Source: Chlorobiota bacterium
Lineage (GTDB): Bacteria; Bacteroidota; Ignavibacteria; Kapaibacteriales; NICIL-2
Direction: 5' to 3'
NCBI GenBank assembly: GCA_003695605.1
Contig: RFIK01000177.1
Location: 1 to 11,329, forward strand
DNA: 11,329 nt
Both the position numbers and the translations under genes were made by a program. Shown piece after piece: positions 1-7,744 of this stretch (position 1 is the stretch's first letter; every line of letters begins with the position of its first letter). The notes beneath the pieces are model-generated. The model had not been told where the DNA came from, did not search any database, and was given only the letters and a program-made list of their open reading frames with translations.

Positions 1-333
1 ACCGTAGTGCTGACGACCGATCACGGTGCAGTGCGCTGCATGCGTGCTGCCCAGGTTATTGGTGATCGTCAAACTTCGACGTGTCTGCGGTATAAGATCG
101 GCAGGAATGTGCGGGCAGATGCAAAGTCAACGATCACGATCACAGAGCTGGAGCGCTATCGTTTGCCACGCCATTCACCGGTTGAAAACCTTGTCCTCGC
201 GAAAGAGGATTACTACCTGGTCTATCCAACTGATTTCCATCACTACGCTGCCAAGTACCGCGATAGCTTCCAGCACGGAGGCATTTCACTCGAGGAGATG
301 ATTTTACCCATCGTAATTTTGAATCCGAAATGA
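1..333 (+). CDS. porX: PglZ-domain C-terminus of a PorX-type response regulator (5' truncated)
   Basis: Only the last 110 residues are present; the gene enters from the left edge in frame 1 and stops at TGA 331-333. The fragment opens with a TTDHG motif (residues 5-9), whose Asp-His pair is typical of metal ligands in the alkaline phosphatase/PglZ superfamily. It also has VIGDRQTSTCLRYKIGRN (19-36) and, near the end, QHGGISLEEMILP (91-103), a signature of PglZ domains. From memory, these blocks match the C-terminus of PorX, a fused CheY-like receiver plus PglZ protein that controls type IX secretion in Bacteroidota. The receiver domain would lie outside the window, so a stand-alone PglZ protein cannot be excluded. 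The stop codon overlaps the tsaE start (ATGA), which suggests co-translation. PglZ assignment is firm; PorX is likely. Confidence 0.75.
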   Translation, partial: TVVLTTDHGAVRCMRAAQVIGDRQTSTCLRYKIGRNVRADAKSTITITELERYRLPRHSPVENLVLAKEDYYLVYPTDFHHYAAKYRDSFQHGGISLEEMILPIVILNPK

Positions 334-830
334 TCACAACCACCTGCTCTATGGAGTCTGAGGTTTACTCAAGCTGTTCCGAAGACGAAACACATGCCGT
401 GGCGGCGCACTTTGCCTCGCGACTGGAGAAAGGGGATATCGTAACACTCAGCGGAGATCTTGGTGCAGGTAAGACGGAATTTGTCCGAGGCATTTGCAAC
501 TACTTCGATGTCGAGGATATCGTTTCGAGCCCGACCTTTTCGATCATCAACGTGTACACAGGACGCTTCCGTTCCGGCGACGCAGTGAGAATTGTGCACG
601 TTGATCTCTACCGACTCAAAAGCAAAGACGAGCTCAAGACGATCGGTTTAGAAGAGTGGCTCGCACTTCCCGACGCAATCAAACTCATCGAATGGCCGGA
701 AAAAGCAAACGGCTTCCTTTCCCAACAGCACTACCACGTAGAGATACGGACGCTCCCAGGCTTGGAGGACCGGAGAAAGATCTGCATCAGCGTCGTCAAT
801 GCACCATGTCTCGGGCACGTCCAGAAGTAA
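330..830 (+). CDS. tsaE: tRNA t6A synthesis ATPase TsaE
   Basis: This 166-residue protein matches TsaE, the small P-loop ATPase that works with TsaB and TsaD to make N6-threonylcarbamoyladenosine at position 37 of ANN-decoding tRNAs in the cytoplasm. Visible motifs in order are the Walker A loop GDLGAGKT (42-49), SSPTFSIINVY (66-76), HVDLYRL (90-96) and IEW (120-122), all with family spacing. Length is normal (about 150-165). The start at 330 overlaps the upstream stop as ATGA and is preferred; Met8 (351) is a possible alternative that would still keep the whole domain. No Shine-Dalgarno sequence is visible. In Bacteroidota I recall tsaE lying next to the porX-type gene, which supports both calls. 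TsaB and TsaD are not nearby, as is usual. Confidence 0.95.
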   Translation: MITTTCSMESEVYSSCSEDETHAVAAHFASRLEKGDIVTLSGDLGAGKTEFVRGICNYFDVEDIVSSPTFSIINVYTGRFRSGDAVRIVHVDLYRLKSKDELKTIGLEEWLALPDAIKLIEWPEKANGFLSQQHYHVEIRTLPGLEDRRKICISVVNAPCLGHVQK

Positions 831-915
831 ATTTGCTACGCCATGTGCTGCATCGTTTCTGGGCGGATTTGAAAAGCGCTAACATATCGTTGCACTTCCA
901 ACTACTCGAAACATC

Positions 916-2100
916 ATGTACATTGCATCGCGAATCGACCGATTAGGAACTGAGACTGCGTTCGAGGTCCTTGCCCGTGCTAAAGCACTCGAAGCAAAAG
1001 GGCGGGACATCATCCATCTGGAGATCGGTGAGCCAGACTTTGATACGCCAGCAAACATCATTGAGGCTGCTAAGCGCGCACTTGACGATGGGTGGACACA
1101 TTACGGCCCATCGGCAGGGTTACCACAAGCACGGTCTGCAATTGCAGAGTACTTCAACCGAACACGGAATATCTCGAAGTACACGGCAGAGCATGTAGTC
1201 GTTACTCCAGGAGCCAAGCCGATCATCTTCTTTGGGCTGCAGGCGACCGTTGAGCCTGGTGATGAGGTTATCTATCCCAACCCAGGTTTTCCCATCTACG
1301 AATCGGTCATCAACTATCTTGGGGCCAAGCCCGTGCCACTTCCACTCCGCGAAGAGAAAGAATTTCGCTTTGAGCTCGCCGACTTGGAAGCACGCATTAC
1401 GCCGAAGACACGAATGGTTATCATCAACTCACCGCAAAATCCAACCGGTGGCGTCCTCACGTACGAAGACCTTGCAGGAATTGCAGAGCTCGCCGTTCGG
1501 CATAACCTCATCGTCTTCGCCGATGAGATTTACTCGCAGATCATGTACGACGGGCACCGCCACTACAGTATCACACAGTTCGAGGGAATGGAAGAACGGA
1601 CAATCGTGCTCGATGGCTTTTCGAAGACGTTCGCGATGACCGGCTGGCGGCTTGGTTATGGATTGATGCCACCATCAGTAGCTCACGTTGTTGCGCGCCT
1701 CCAAACGAATTGCACCAGTTGCGCTCCGAGCTTTACCCAGATCGCCGGCATTGAAGCGTTGAGCGAGCGGACACTGCCATCAGTTGCAGGATTTGTCGAG
1801 GAATTCCAGCGTCGCAGGGATACAATCGTAGCCGGTCTCAATGCGATTCCAGGCATTCGGTGCCACACGCCAAAAGGTGCATTTTACGTATTCCCGAATA
1901 TTACAGGCACAGGGATGCGATCATCGGAATTTGCTGACTTCATGCTCGAGCATAGTGGGGTCGCATGTCTGAGTGGGACTGCATTTGGCTCAGAGGGGGA
2001 AGGGTTTGTTCGCTTTTCCTACGCCAACTCACTCGAAAACATCGAGCGTGCGATTGAACGGATGGAAGCAGCACTGTCCAAACACGTTCTGATGCGATGA
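916..2100 (+). CDS. PLP-dependent class I/II aminotransferase (aspartate aminotransferase-like)
   Basis: This 394-residue protein has full length for fold-type I class I/II aminotransferases. Visible active-site elements are IGEPDFDTP (37-45), the WTHYGPSAG block, NPTG (175-178) with the Asn that contacts the cofactor, Asp203 and Tyr206 in FADEIY for the pyridine ring, and Lys237 in SKTFAMTGWR as the Schiff-base lysine. Arg245 should bind the phosphate and Arg366 (VRFSYANS) the substrate alpha-carboxylate. The VTPGAKPIIFF stretch is typical of a group usually annotated as aspartate aminotransferase, but substrate range varies (aspartate, alanine, aromatic or prephenate), so no symbol is given. 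An 85-bp gap separates it from tsaE, and its stop overlaps the ccmC start (ATGA 2097-2100). Its link to cytochrome maturation is probably only transcriptional. Confidence 0.93.
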   Translation: MYIASRIDRLGTETAFEVLARAKALEAKGRDIIHLEIGEPDFDTPANIIEAAKRALDDGWTHYGPSAGLPQARSAIAEYFNRTRNISKYTAEHVVVTPGAKPIIFFGLQATVEPGDEVIYPNPGFPIYESVINYLGAKPVPLPLREEKEFRFELADLEARITPKTRMVIINSPQNPTGGVLTYEDLAGIAELAVRHNLIVFADEIYSQIMYDGHRHYSITQFEGMEERTIVLDGFSKTFAMTGWRLGYGLMPPSVAHVVARLQTNCTSCAPSFTQIAGIEALSERTLPSVAGFVEEFQRRRDTIVAGLNAIPGIRCHTPKGAFYVFPNITGTGMRSSEFADFMLEHSGVACLSGTAFGSEGEGFVRFSYANSLENIERAIERMEAALSKHVLMR

Positions 2101-3116
2101 AGTTTCTCTTTTACCTCCTGGCACTCGCTGCAGGAATAGCGCTTGGATTCAGCGGAGGAATTCAGCGGAGAACCTGGCGGCGGGCAATTGCGGCCACCAT
2201 CATAGTTGGCGTGGGAATTTTCGGAGCACTGGAGCCACCAATTGTCGGGACCTTCCGTGATGCAATAGTCGAGGCAACAGCGACACCACCGACAGTCACT
2301 GTGTTCATCCCGCGTGGTGGAGCATCACTGCTCAACGATACACTGCTCGAATGCACAGATTACGCCGGCGCTACGATGATGTGTATTGTGCGTAATGCAG
2401 AAATTGTTCTGGCACAAGTAAACGCTGCACCAATGCTGTTAACAGGCGAGAGTATCTCACACGAGGTATTCCGTGTGATCAGTACTGATTCGGCACCTAC
2501 AATCATGTTGCCACACATTCCAGCCTTAGGTGAAAAAGCACGAATCATGTACTTCCACGTCCCATCCGCGTGGGCAGGATTCTTCGCGTTTGCAGTTACG
2601 ATGATTTTCTCGCTTCGCTACTTGAGGCAGGGGAAACATGACGACGACGTGATTGCCCATGCATCTGCACTTGTCGGCACACTCTTTACTGCGCTCGCAT
2701 ACATCAGCGGTGCAATATGGGCAAAGTTCAACTGGGGAAAATTCTTCAATTGGGACACCCGTGAGCTTTCAGTCCTCCTCCTTTTGGCGATCTACGCAGC
2801 GTACTTTGTCCTCCGTGCGAACACACCTGCTCCGGCGCGTTACCGCATGGCTGCTGTCTATGCAGTTGTTGCATCGATTGCTGCGCTTTTCCTGATCTTC
2901 ATCGTCCCACGAATCACAGTCAGCCTCCATCCCGGATCGAAAGACGATGCCAACATTGGCCCCATCCTAAGCCCTGAGCATGACGCACTAGACCTGACGA
3001 AAGCCGCGGTATTCAGCATCATGCTTGCTGGATTCACTGTGCTGTACACCTGGATGCTCAGTATCACTGCACGGTTTCACATTCTTCGTCAACGGCTTCT
3101 CGGGCAAATCTCATGA
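2097..3116 (+). CDS. ccmC: Haem handling protein CcmC with an enlarged N-terminal region
   Basis: The C-terminal 195 residues are a clear CcmC of the HemC/CcsA family, the inner-membrane protein that loads haem onto CcmE. Evidence is RIMYFHVPSAW (149-159) with His154 as first haem ligand, the tryptophan-rich WWD region ending in NWD (W208 to D220), and LHPG with His278 as candidate second ligand. Membrane segments are near 158-176, 190-207, 223-241, 251-271 and 304-323. At 339 residues it is about 100 longer than usual. The surplus is at the front: an additional hydrophobic segment (3-19), a basic turn (QRRTWRR), a second segment (30-47), then about 95 mostly hydrophilic residues (50-145) with Cys86 and Cys96, predicted to be outside the cytoplasm. 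The start is fixed by ATGA overlap with the aminotransferase; a start at Met113 would lose the first membrane segment. The CcmC call is strong; the role of the insertion is unknown. Confidence 0.9.
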   Translation: MKFLFYLLALAAGIALGFSGGIQRRTWRRAIAATIIVGVGIFGALEPPIVGTFRDAIVEATATPPTVTVFIPRGGASLLNDTLLECTDYAGATMMCIVRNAEIVLAQVNAAPMLLTGESISHEVFRVISTDSAPTIMLPHIPALGEKARIMYFHVPSAWAGFFAFAVTMIFSLRYLRQGKHDDDVIAHASALVGTLFTALAYISGAIWAKFNWGKFFNWDTRELSVLLLLAIYAAYFVLRANTPAPARYRMAAVYAVVASIAALFLIFIVPRITVSLHPGSKDDANIGPILSPEHDALDLTKAAVFSIMLAGFTVLYTWMLSITARFHILRQRLLGQIS

Positions 3117-3280
3117 TAGAGTACCTCAGCCAGCATCCCCACGTGATCGTCCTGCTTGTGACATTGCTCATTTGGCTTGGAATTGCACTCTACCTTTGGC
3201 GTCTTGATCGGCGTCTCGATGAGCTACTAAGCAAGTTCAGTGGCAAAACAGTTGAGCAGGACAACAACACAGGAAGATGA
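3113..3280 (+). CDS. ccmD: CcmD-like small membrane protein
   Basis: This 55-residue reading frame begins in the ATGA overlap with ccmC (3113-3116) and ends at TGA 3278-3280. It has a short N-terminus, one hydrophobic segment (about residues 11-29, VIVLLVTLLIWLGIALYLW), then a charged stretch RLDRRLDELLSK and a polar tail. Size, topology and position between ccmC and ccmE match CcmD, which in System I holds CcmE against CcmC and the CcmAB ABC exporter and helps release haem-loaded CcmE. CcmD sequences are poorly conserved, so the call rests on topology and context more than on residues. No Shine-Dalgarno site is present; translation is probably coupled to ccmC. Confidence 0.8.
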   Translation: MIEYLSQHPHVIVLLVTLLIWLGIALYLWRLDRRLDELLSKFSGKTVEQDNNTGR

Positions 3281-3324
3281 ATCGTCATTGCCACCGGCAA
3301 GCCACCATGTTGTCACGATGAGCT

Positions 3325-3714
3325 ATGAAGGCGCGCTACTTGATCGGTGCTATTGCTCTCATCGCTGCGCTCAGCGGAAGTGTTTACCTGCTCTCACAGT
3401 CACAAGTTCAGTACGCTACGATTTCCGAAGCACGTACGCTCGGACGGAAGGTTCAAATCAAAGGGCGATGGGATGTAGCCGCCGAAAGCAGCTACGACCA
3501 AAACCGCAACCTTTTCCGCTTCGTCCTCATCGATGATCAGGGCAACCGAATCCCAGTCGAATACCAGGGAGCTAAACCAAACAACTTTGAGCTTGCGCAC
3601 TCTGTCGTCGTTCGCGGACGTGTCGAAGGCGATCACTTCCATGCTACCGAAATCCTGACGAAGTGCCCTTCGAAATACGAAGGAAGCTCTCCGATGACCC
3701 CTCGAACGGAGTGA
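3325..3714 (+). CDS. ccmE: Periplasmic haem chaperone CcmE, Cys-type (CxxxY)
   Basis: This 129-residue protein has the CcmE plan: a cytoplasmic start, one membrane anchor (about 5-23), and an OB-fold beta domain. VQIKGRW (43-49), FVLIDDQGNRIPVEYQG (66-82) and VVVRGRVEGDHFHATEIL (94-111) are the family strands. CcmE carries haem covalently from CcmC to CcmF. The attachment site is usually His in HxxxY; here the same place reads CPSKY, so Cys114 replaces the His while Tyr118 is kept. CxxxY variants are known from archaea, Desulfovibrio-type bacteria and, as I recall, Bacteroidota. After the motif only 11 residues remain, a short tail. ccmE starts 44 bp after ccmD, with no clear ribosome site, and ends 4 bp before ccmF. 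Confidence 0.93.
   Translation: MKARYLIGAIALIAALSGSVYLLSQSQVQYATISEARTLGRKVQIKGRWDVAAESSYDQNRNLFRFVLIDDQGNRIPVEYQGAKPNNFELAHSVVVRGRVEGDHFHATEILTKCPSKYEGSSPMTPRTE
3708..3711 (+). promoter_or_regulatory. Shine-Dalgarno GGAG before ccmF
   Basis: GGAG sits 7 nt before the ccmF ATG at 3719, straddling the end of ccmE. It is the only convincing Shine-Dalgarno match I see ahead of any gene in the window, and it supports the 3719 start. Chance occurrence of four bases cannot be ruled out. Confidence 0.45.
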
Positions 3715-3718
3715 ACGT

Positions 3719-6130
3719 ATGCTTGCACAACTTATCATCCACCTCTGTTTTGGAACTGCACTGGCTGTAGCGATTGGCTACTGGATTGGCACTATCCAGC
3801 GAAAGGAAGCACCCACTACCGTCGCACGGGCGCTCTACTACGTGCTTGTGCTCCTTGTTATGAGTGCAAGCGCGATACTGCTCGTTGCAATTGCAACGCA
3901 CAACTTCGACTTCACGTACGTCCAGGCATACTCGTCACGACAGTTGGAGCCACCATTTCTCTACGCTGCATTCTACTCCGGGCAGGAGGGAAGCTTCCTG
4001 CTCTGGACGCTCCTGGTGAGCATTGTTGGCATCGCTGTCATCGAGTACAGCCGCCCACGTGGAATTGAAGCCGAAACGATGGCGTTTTACTCGCTGGTGC
4101 TCGTGTTCCTGAGTTTGATGCTCGTTGCGAAGAACCCCTTCGCGTATTTGTGGGAGACTTTCGCCCGCGATGGAACAACACGTGAATTCATCGAGGCAAT
4201 CAAAGGAGATCCCACACGCTACGAAGGGCGTGGGCTCAATCCAGTACTCCAGAACTACTGGATCATGATTCATCCGCCGATGCTGTTTACGGGTTTTGCT
4301 GCAATGACAGCGCCATTTGCGTTTGCAATGGCAGGACTTTGGCGGCGGCAGTACCATGAGTGGACACGTCTTGCACAACCGTGGATCGTCGCTGCTGTAT
4401 TGGTTCTTGGAATCGGCATCACCCTAGGTGGACTGTGGGCGTATGAAACTCTCGGGTGGGGAGGGTTCTGGGCATGGGACCCGGTCGAGAACTCCTCACT
4501 TGTTCCCTGGCTGCTGGCAACCGCCCTCCTCCACACAACGCTTGTGCAGCGGCGAACGAAAGGTCTCATTCGTACCAACTTTGTCCTCGCAATTGCTGCA
4601 TTTGGAGCTGTACTCTACTCGACATTCCTGACCCGCAGTGGGGTGCTCGGTGATACGTCAGTGCACTCATTCGTCGAGCCAGGCTTTTTCGTTTACGTTC
4701 TGCTATTGGTTTTCTTGCTGAGCTTCCTTGGTCTCGGGTTTGGTCTGGTGTTCCTTCGTTGGCGAGACATCGGCAAGCATGCTGTCCGACGGGGCATGTT
4801 TGCTCTTAGCTCGCGGGAATTTCTGCTCAGCATTGGCTCAGTCCTCCTTTTGCTCAGTGCAGCAATTGTCCTCCTTGGGACAAGTTATCCCATTGTCGCA
4901 GAGCTCATAGGCAAACCGAAAGCTGCAATCGAGCCACGCTTCTACAATGAGCTTCACTTGCCGCTCATTGCAGCAATACTGATTGTCAACGGACTCTCCC
5001 TCATTGCCGTATGGTCTCAAACACCACCGGTACGCTTAGCAAAGGGAATCGGCATTGCTGGTAGCGCCGGCATTGTTGCTGCTGCTGCAGGTCTGGCCAT
5101 CGGCATCATTCCGAATTGGCAGGCTGCACTTGCTATCGTTGCTGCAGCGATTGCGCTCACCATCAACGGACAGCACATCCTTCGCCTTCTTCGTACTCGA
5201 AAGCCCATGGCGCTCGGCGCATTCATCTCACATGTGGGGCTGGCGATTCTCGTGATCGGAATTGTGCAATTCGCATGGACGAGCACCACAATGCACCTTC
5301 GATTGGTTGAAGGAGTGCCTAGTTTAGCATCCGGCTACACGTTTACTCTGTTGGGCAAAGAACAACTTGAAAAGCACCTCCGCGATCGCGAAAAGTATCG
5401 CTACATCATTGCTGTCGAAAAAAATGGGGTCGAGCGCTACGCGTATCCTGTCGTGTACTATAGCGACTTCAATAAGCGACAAGCACCCTTTTTAGAGCCG
5501 GGCATCGTCAGCACACTCAGCCATGATGTGTACCTTGCACCGAAAGCGCTCGACGTCGAGGAGCACTCACCAGCGGTGACTCTGGCCAAAGGGCAGGTAG
5601 CACGCATTCCCGTTGACACCAGCGCCACGATCGAGCTTCTCCGCTTCGATATGAGCCGTGCTCAGATGAGCGATATTCCGGGCGCACTCATGCTGGGCGC
5701 TACCGTGCGCCTCCACACTACGAGCACCACAGTGGATACGACGCTCTACACCTATTTCCATGAGCAATCTTTCGTCCCAAAGAAAACAGTAGTCGGCGAT
5801 CTTGTCTTCGAACTTATCCGCATCGAGCGGAATCAATCAAACCCTGAGCGCTCGACGGCAACGATTCGATTCGGAACGGTCACATCTCCACCCTCTCCGC
5901 CACGCCAAGTACTCGTGCTCGATGCATCGCTCAAACCGATGATCAACCTGGTGTGGTTTGGTTTCATCGTCCTCTTGAGTGGTGTCTTGCTAAGCACAGT
6001 TCGTGCGTTTAGTACGCACCACTTTCAAAGCAAAAACGTTCAGGTCCAGGTGCATCACTCCAACCAATCAATCGGGCCACCACAGTCAGCAGTAGAATCT
6101 CATCCGGCTCATTCACTGCCCAAGCGATGA
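3719..6130 (+). CDS. ccmF: Cytochrome c haem lyase subunit CcmF
   Basis: CcmF is the large inner-membrane protein that takes haem from CcmE and joins it to the CxxCH motif of apocytochromes c outside the cytoplasm. The 803-residue product is a polytopic protein with the WWD haem-handling motif (W240 to D254, ending GWGGFWAWDPVEN). Four histidines, His185 (MIHPP), His272, His316 and His505, have nearly the spacing of the four conserved histidines of E. coli CcmF (173, 261, 303, 491), so both the haem-b site and the WWD site appear intact. After the membrane segment around 503-521 comes about 220 extracytoplasmic residues (522-740), larger than in E. coli, then a last membrane segment (741-761) and a polar His/Ser/Gln-rich tail. 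The partner CcmH is not in the window. The stop overlaps the recF start (ATGA 6127-6130). Confidence 0.96.
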   Translation: MLAQLIIHLCFGTALAVAIGYWIGTIQRKEAPTTVARALYYVLVLLVMSASAILLVAIATHNFDFTYVQAYSSRQLEPPFLYAAFYSGQEGSFLLWTLLVSIVGIAVIEYSRPRGIEAETMAFYSLVLVFLSLMLVAKNPFAYLWETFARDGTTREFIEAIKGDPTRYEGRGLNPVLQNYWIMIHPPMLFTGFAAMTAPFAFAMAGLWRRQYHEWTRLAQPWIVAAVLVLGIGITLGGLWAYETLGWGGFWAWDPVENSSLVPWLLATALLHTTLVQRRTKGLIRTNFVLAIAAFGAVLYSTFLTRSGVLGDTSVHSFVEPGFFVYVLLLVFLLSFLGLGFGLVFLRWRDIGKHAVRRGMFALSSREFLLSIGSVLLLLSAAIVLLGTSYPIVAELIGKPKAAIEPRFYNELHLPLIAAILIVNGLSLIAVWSQTPPVRLAKGIGIAGSAGIVAAAAGLAIGIIPNWQAALAIVAAAIALTINGQHILRLLRTRKPMALGAFISHVGLAILVIGIVQFAWTSTTMHLRLVEGVPSLASGYTFTLLGKEQLEKHLRDREKYRYIIAVEKNGVERYAYPVVYYSDFNKRQAPFLEPGIVSTLSHDVYLAPKALDVEEHSPAVTLAKGQVARIPVDTSATIELLRFDMSRAQMSDIPGALMLGATVRLHTTSTTVDTTLYTYFHEQSFVPKKTVVGDLVFELIRIERNQSNPERSTATIRFGTVTSPPSPPRQVLVLDASLKPMINLVWFGFIVLLSGVLLSTVRAFSTHHFQSKNVQVQVHHSNQSIGPPQSAVESHPAHSLPKR

Positions 6131-7260
6131 CAGTCACGCAACTGGACCTGGAACATTTCCGTTGCCACACGCATGCTACATTTGCCTTCGAGCCAGGCGC
6201 AGTTCTCATTACCGGCCCAAACGGTATAGGGAAGACCAGCATCCTCGAAGCAATCAACCTCGCATCGGTCAGCAAATCATTTCTGCCTGTTAGTGATAAC
6301 GAGCTTGTTGCGTTTAACGCAAGCGGCTATCGAATCACGACAAAGGTGCGGCATGATCTCGGTGCTGCACTGACAATTTCAATTGAGTTCGATCGAACCA
6401 CGGGAAAGCGCATCAGTACATCAGCCAGCGGACCAACATCGGCACAAGATCTGATCGGACTTATTCCATGTGTTGTGCTCGCAACGCTTCACCGAGAACT
6501 CTTCACCGGCGAACCAGCGATCCGCAGATCGTTCGTTGATCGTATCCTTGCACAGTGTTTTGCATCATACAAACACGCACTCTGGCGACATCGGACTGCG
6601 CTACGACAGCGGAACCGTCTCCTTGCACTTGGCCACGGCCATGATAGCGAACTCGAAGTCTGGACCGAGGAGCTCATTGATGCATCATGTGAAATTGTCC
6701 AGCGACGCTGGCAGTTTGTCGAGCGCTTCAATCAGCTGCTCGATGATACTGTGCGAGAACTACACTTCAACCATGAGACGATCGCACTCCAGTACGAGCT
6801 CCAATGGCTCTGCACATACGATGGAGTTCGGTCGGACTCACTCGATCTCGAAGCACTCCGAACCACGATGAGAGCAACCGTCGAGGAGCTTCAAGCTGTA
6901 GAGCGAGAACGGATGACCACACAGTGGGGGCCGCAGCGTGACATGCTGACCTTCTGCGTGCGGCAACGGCCACTCTACACCGTCGCATCACAAGGGCAGC
7001 AGAAGATTGCGCTCTACGCTATCAAGTTAGCGGAAGCAGCGTATATCCACCACGTGCTCGATCGTGCACCTATTCTCTTGCTCGATGATGTCTTTGCTGA
7101 TCTCGATAGCACCAACGTTGGCATGCTCGAGTCATCCATCATCGAACACAGCCGTCAGTGGCAAACGTTCGTTACCGCGCCATCGGATGCTTCGCTTCGC
7201 CATCGAACAAATTTTCACCACATCCTGCTCGGCAAAAGCGCCGAATCACTCCAAACGTGA
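6127..7260 (+). CDS. recF: DNA replication and repair ATPase RecF
   Basis: RecF is an SMC-like ABC ATPase that, with RecO and RecR, loads RecA onto gapped DNA. The 377-residue protein has Walker A GPNGIGKTS (30-38), the ABC signature SQGQQK (288-293) and Walker B LLLDDVFADLD (317-327), with D320 and D321 as the magnesium and catalytic-region acids. RecF also has the usual N-terminal LDLEHFR and RRSFVDRI blocks. Length is close to the typical 360-370. The start lies inside the ccmF stop (ATGA), with no Shine-Dalgarno sequence, so expression may be tied to the ccm operon. dciA follows after 41 bp, then gyrB, the order usual near chromosomal origins, but dnaA and dnaN are not upstream. Confidence 0.96.
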   Translation: MTVTQLDLEHFRCHTHATFAFEPGAVLITGPNGIGKTSILEAINLASVSKSFLPVSDNELVAFNASGYRITTKVRHDLGAALTISIEFDRTTGKRISTSASGPTSAQDLIGLIPCVVLATLHRELFTGEPAIRRSFVDRILAQCFASYKHALWRHRTALRQRNRLLALGHGHDSELEVWTEELIDASCEIVQRRWQFVERFNQLLDDTVRELHFNHETIALQYELQWLCTYDGVRSDSLDLEALRTTMRATVEELQAVERERMTTQWGPQRDMLTFCVRQRPLYTVASQGQQKIALYAIKLAEAAYIHHVLDRAPILLLDDVFADLDSTNVGMLESSIIEHSRQWQTFVTAPSDASLRHRTNFHHILLGKSAESLQT

Positions 7261-7301
7261 CGGTTACTCCTGGCCCTGTGTGCTTATGTTTGCCAGGCGG
7301 T

Positions 7302-7586
7302 ATGAGCACACCCAAACCACTTGCGCACTACTTGCAGATTCTCCTCGATGAGCGCGGACTTCGTACGAAGCTCGATGAAGCGCGCGTACCCGAGGTTGCT
7401 CGTGAGGTGCTCGGTCCAGCGGTAATCCGTCGCTTGGATATGCTCGACTTCCATAACGGTGAGCTTATCCTCCGCTGTCATTCTCCAATTTGGCGTATCG
7501 AGTTGCGCTTGCGTGCTGAACACATCCGCCATCGCATCAACGAACGATTCGGGAGGGAAATCATCCGAGCCGTGAGTGTTCTGTGA
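7302..7586 (+). CDS. dciA: DUF721 / DciA-type helicase loader protein
   Basis: This 94-residue protein matches the DUF721 domain found in DciA, which loads the replicative helicase DnaB in bacteria lacking DnaC or DnaI. The best block is NGELILRCHSPIWRIELRLR (52-71) followed by LNERFG-like HRINERFGREIIRAV (76-90). The Trp usually found in the preceding helix before the VGP turn is absent here (VPEVAREVLGP, 29-39). I chose the ATG at 7302 because it gives the compact single-domain form and leaves 41 bp after recF; the frame is open further upstream inside recF, but that part shows no family similarity. Position between recF and gyrB supports the call. It may be a minimal DciA or a DUF721 paralogue of unknown activity. 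Confidence 0.85.
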   Translation: MSTPKPLAHYLQILLDERGLRTKLDEARVPEVAREVLGPAVIRRLDMLDFHNGELILRCHSPIWRIELRLRAEHIRHRINERFGREIIRAVSVL

Positions 7587-7609
7587 TCGGGAAGTGCCCT
7601 CTATCACGG
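7581..7609 (+). terminator. Candidate hairpin terminator at the end of dciA
   Basis: An outer stem pairs CTGTGAT (7581-7587) with ATCACGG (7603-7609), seven pairs with one G-U. An inner GGG/CCC stem (7589-7591 with 7597-7599) has an AAGTG loop. The dciA stop codon lies within the left arm. Only a short T stretch (7611-7613) follows, so termination would be weak, or the hairpin may act in RNA stability instead. Confidence 0.35.
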
Positions 7610-7679
7610 CTTTGCGTACGCTTCAGCCACCTGGATGCTCTGCAGCCGAGGACACACCGATTACGATGCGCCAATTCCG

Positions 7680-7687
7680 TATTTTTG
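7680..7687 (+). promoter_or_regulatory. Bacteroidota-type -7 element (possible gyrB promoter)
   Basis: TATTTTTG matches the Bacteroidota sigma-A -7 consensus TAnnTTTG exactly. The matching -33 TTTG is not present at the usual spacing; only GATTA at 7659-7663 is nearby. If used, transcription would start near 7693, giving a leader of about 155 nt before gyrB. An 8-bp pattern with two free positions is expected a few times in 11 kb, so this is tentative. Confidence 0.3.
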
Positions 7688-7744
7688 CAAGCGCTTTGCC
7701 CCATGCTTCTGGAAGCGTACAAACGGCTGTGTATGCACCAGCAG

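Noticed and set aside
881..892. TATCGTTG before the aminotransferase as a -7 promoter element
   Set aside because: It has one mismatch to TAnnTTTG, and no TTTG lies at 17-23 nt upstream; the nearest is only 13 nt away.
5811..5822. TTATCCGCA as a DnaA box marking an origin near recF
   Set aside because: It is a single imperfect copy inside ccmF coding sequence, with no further boxes or AT-rich element around it.
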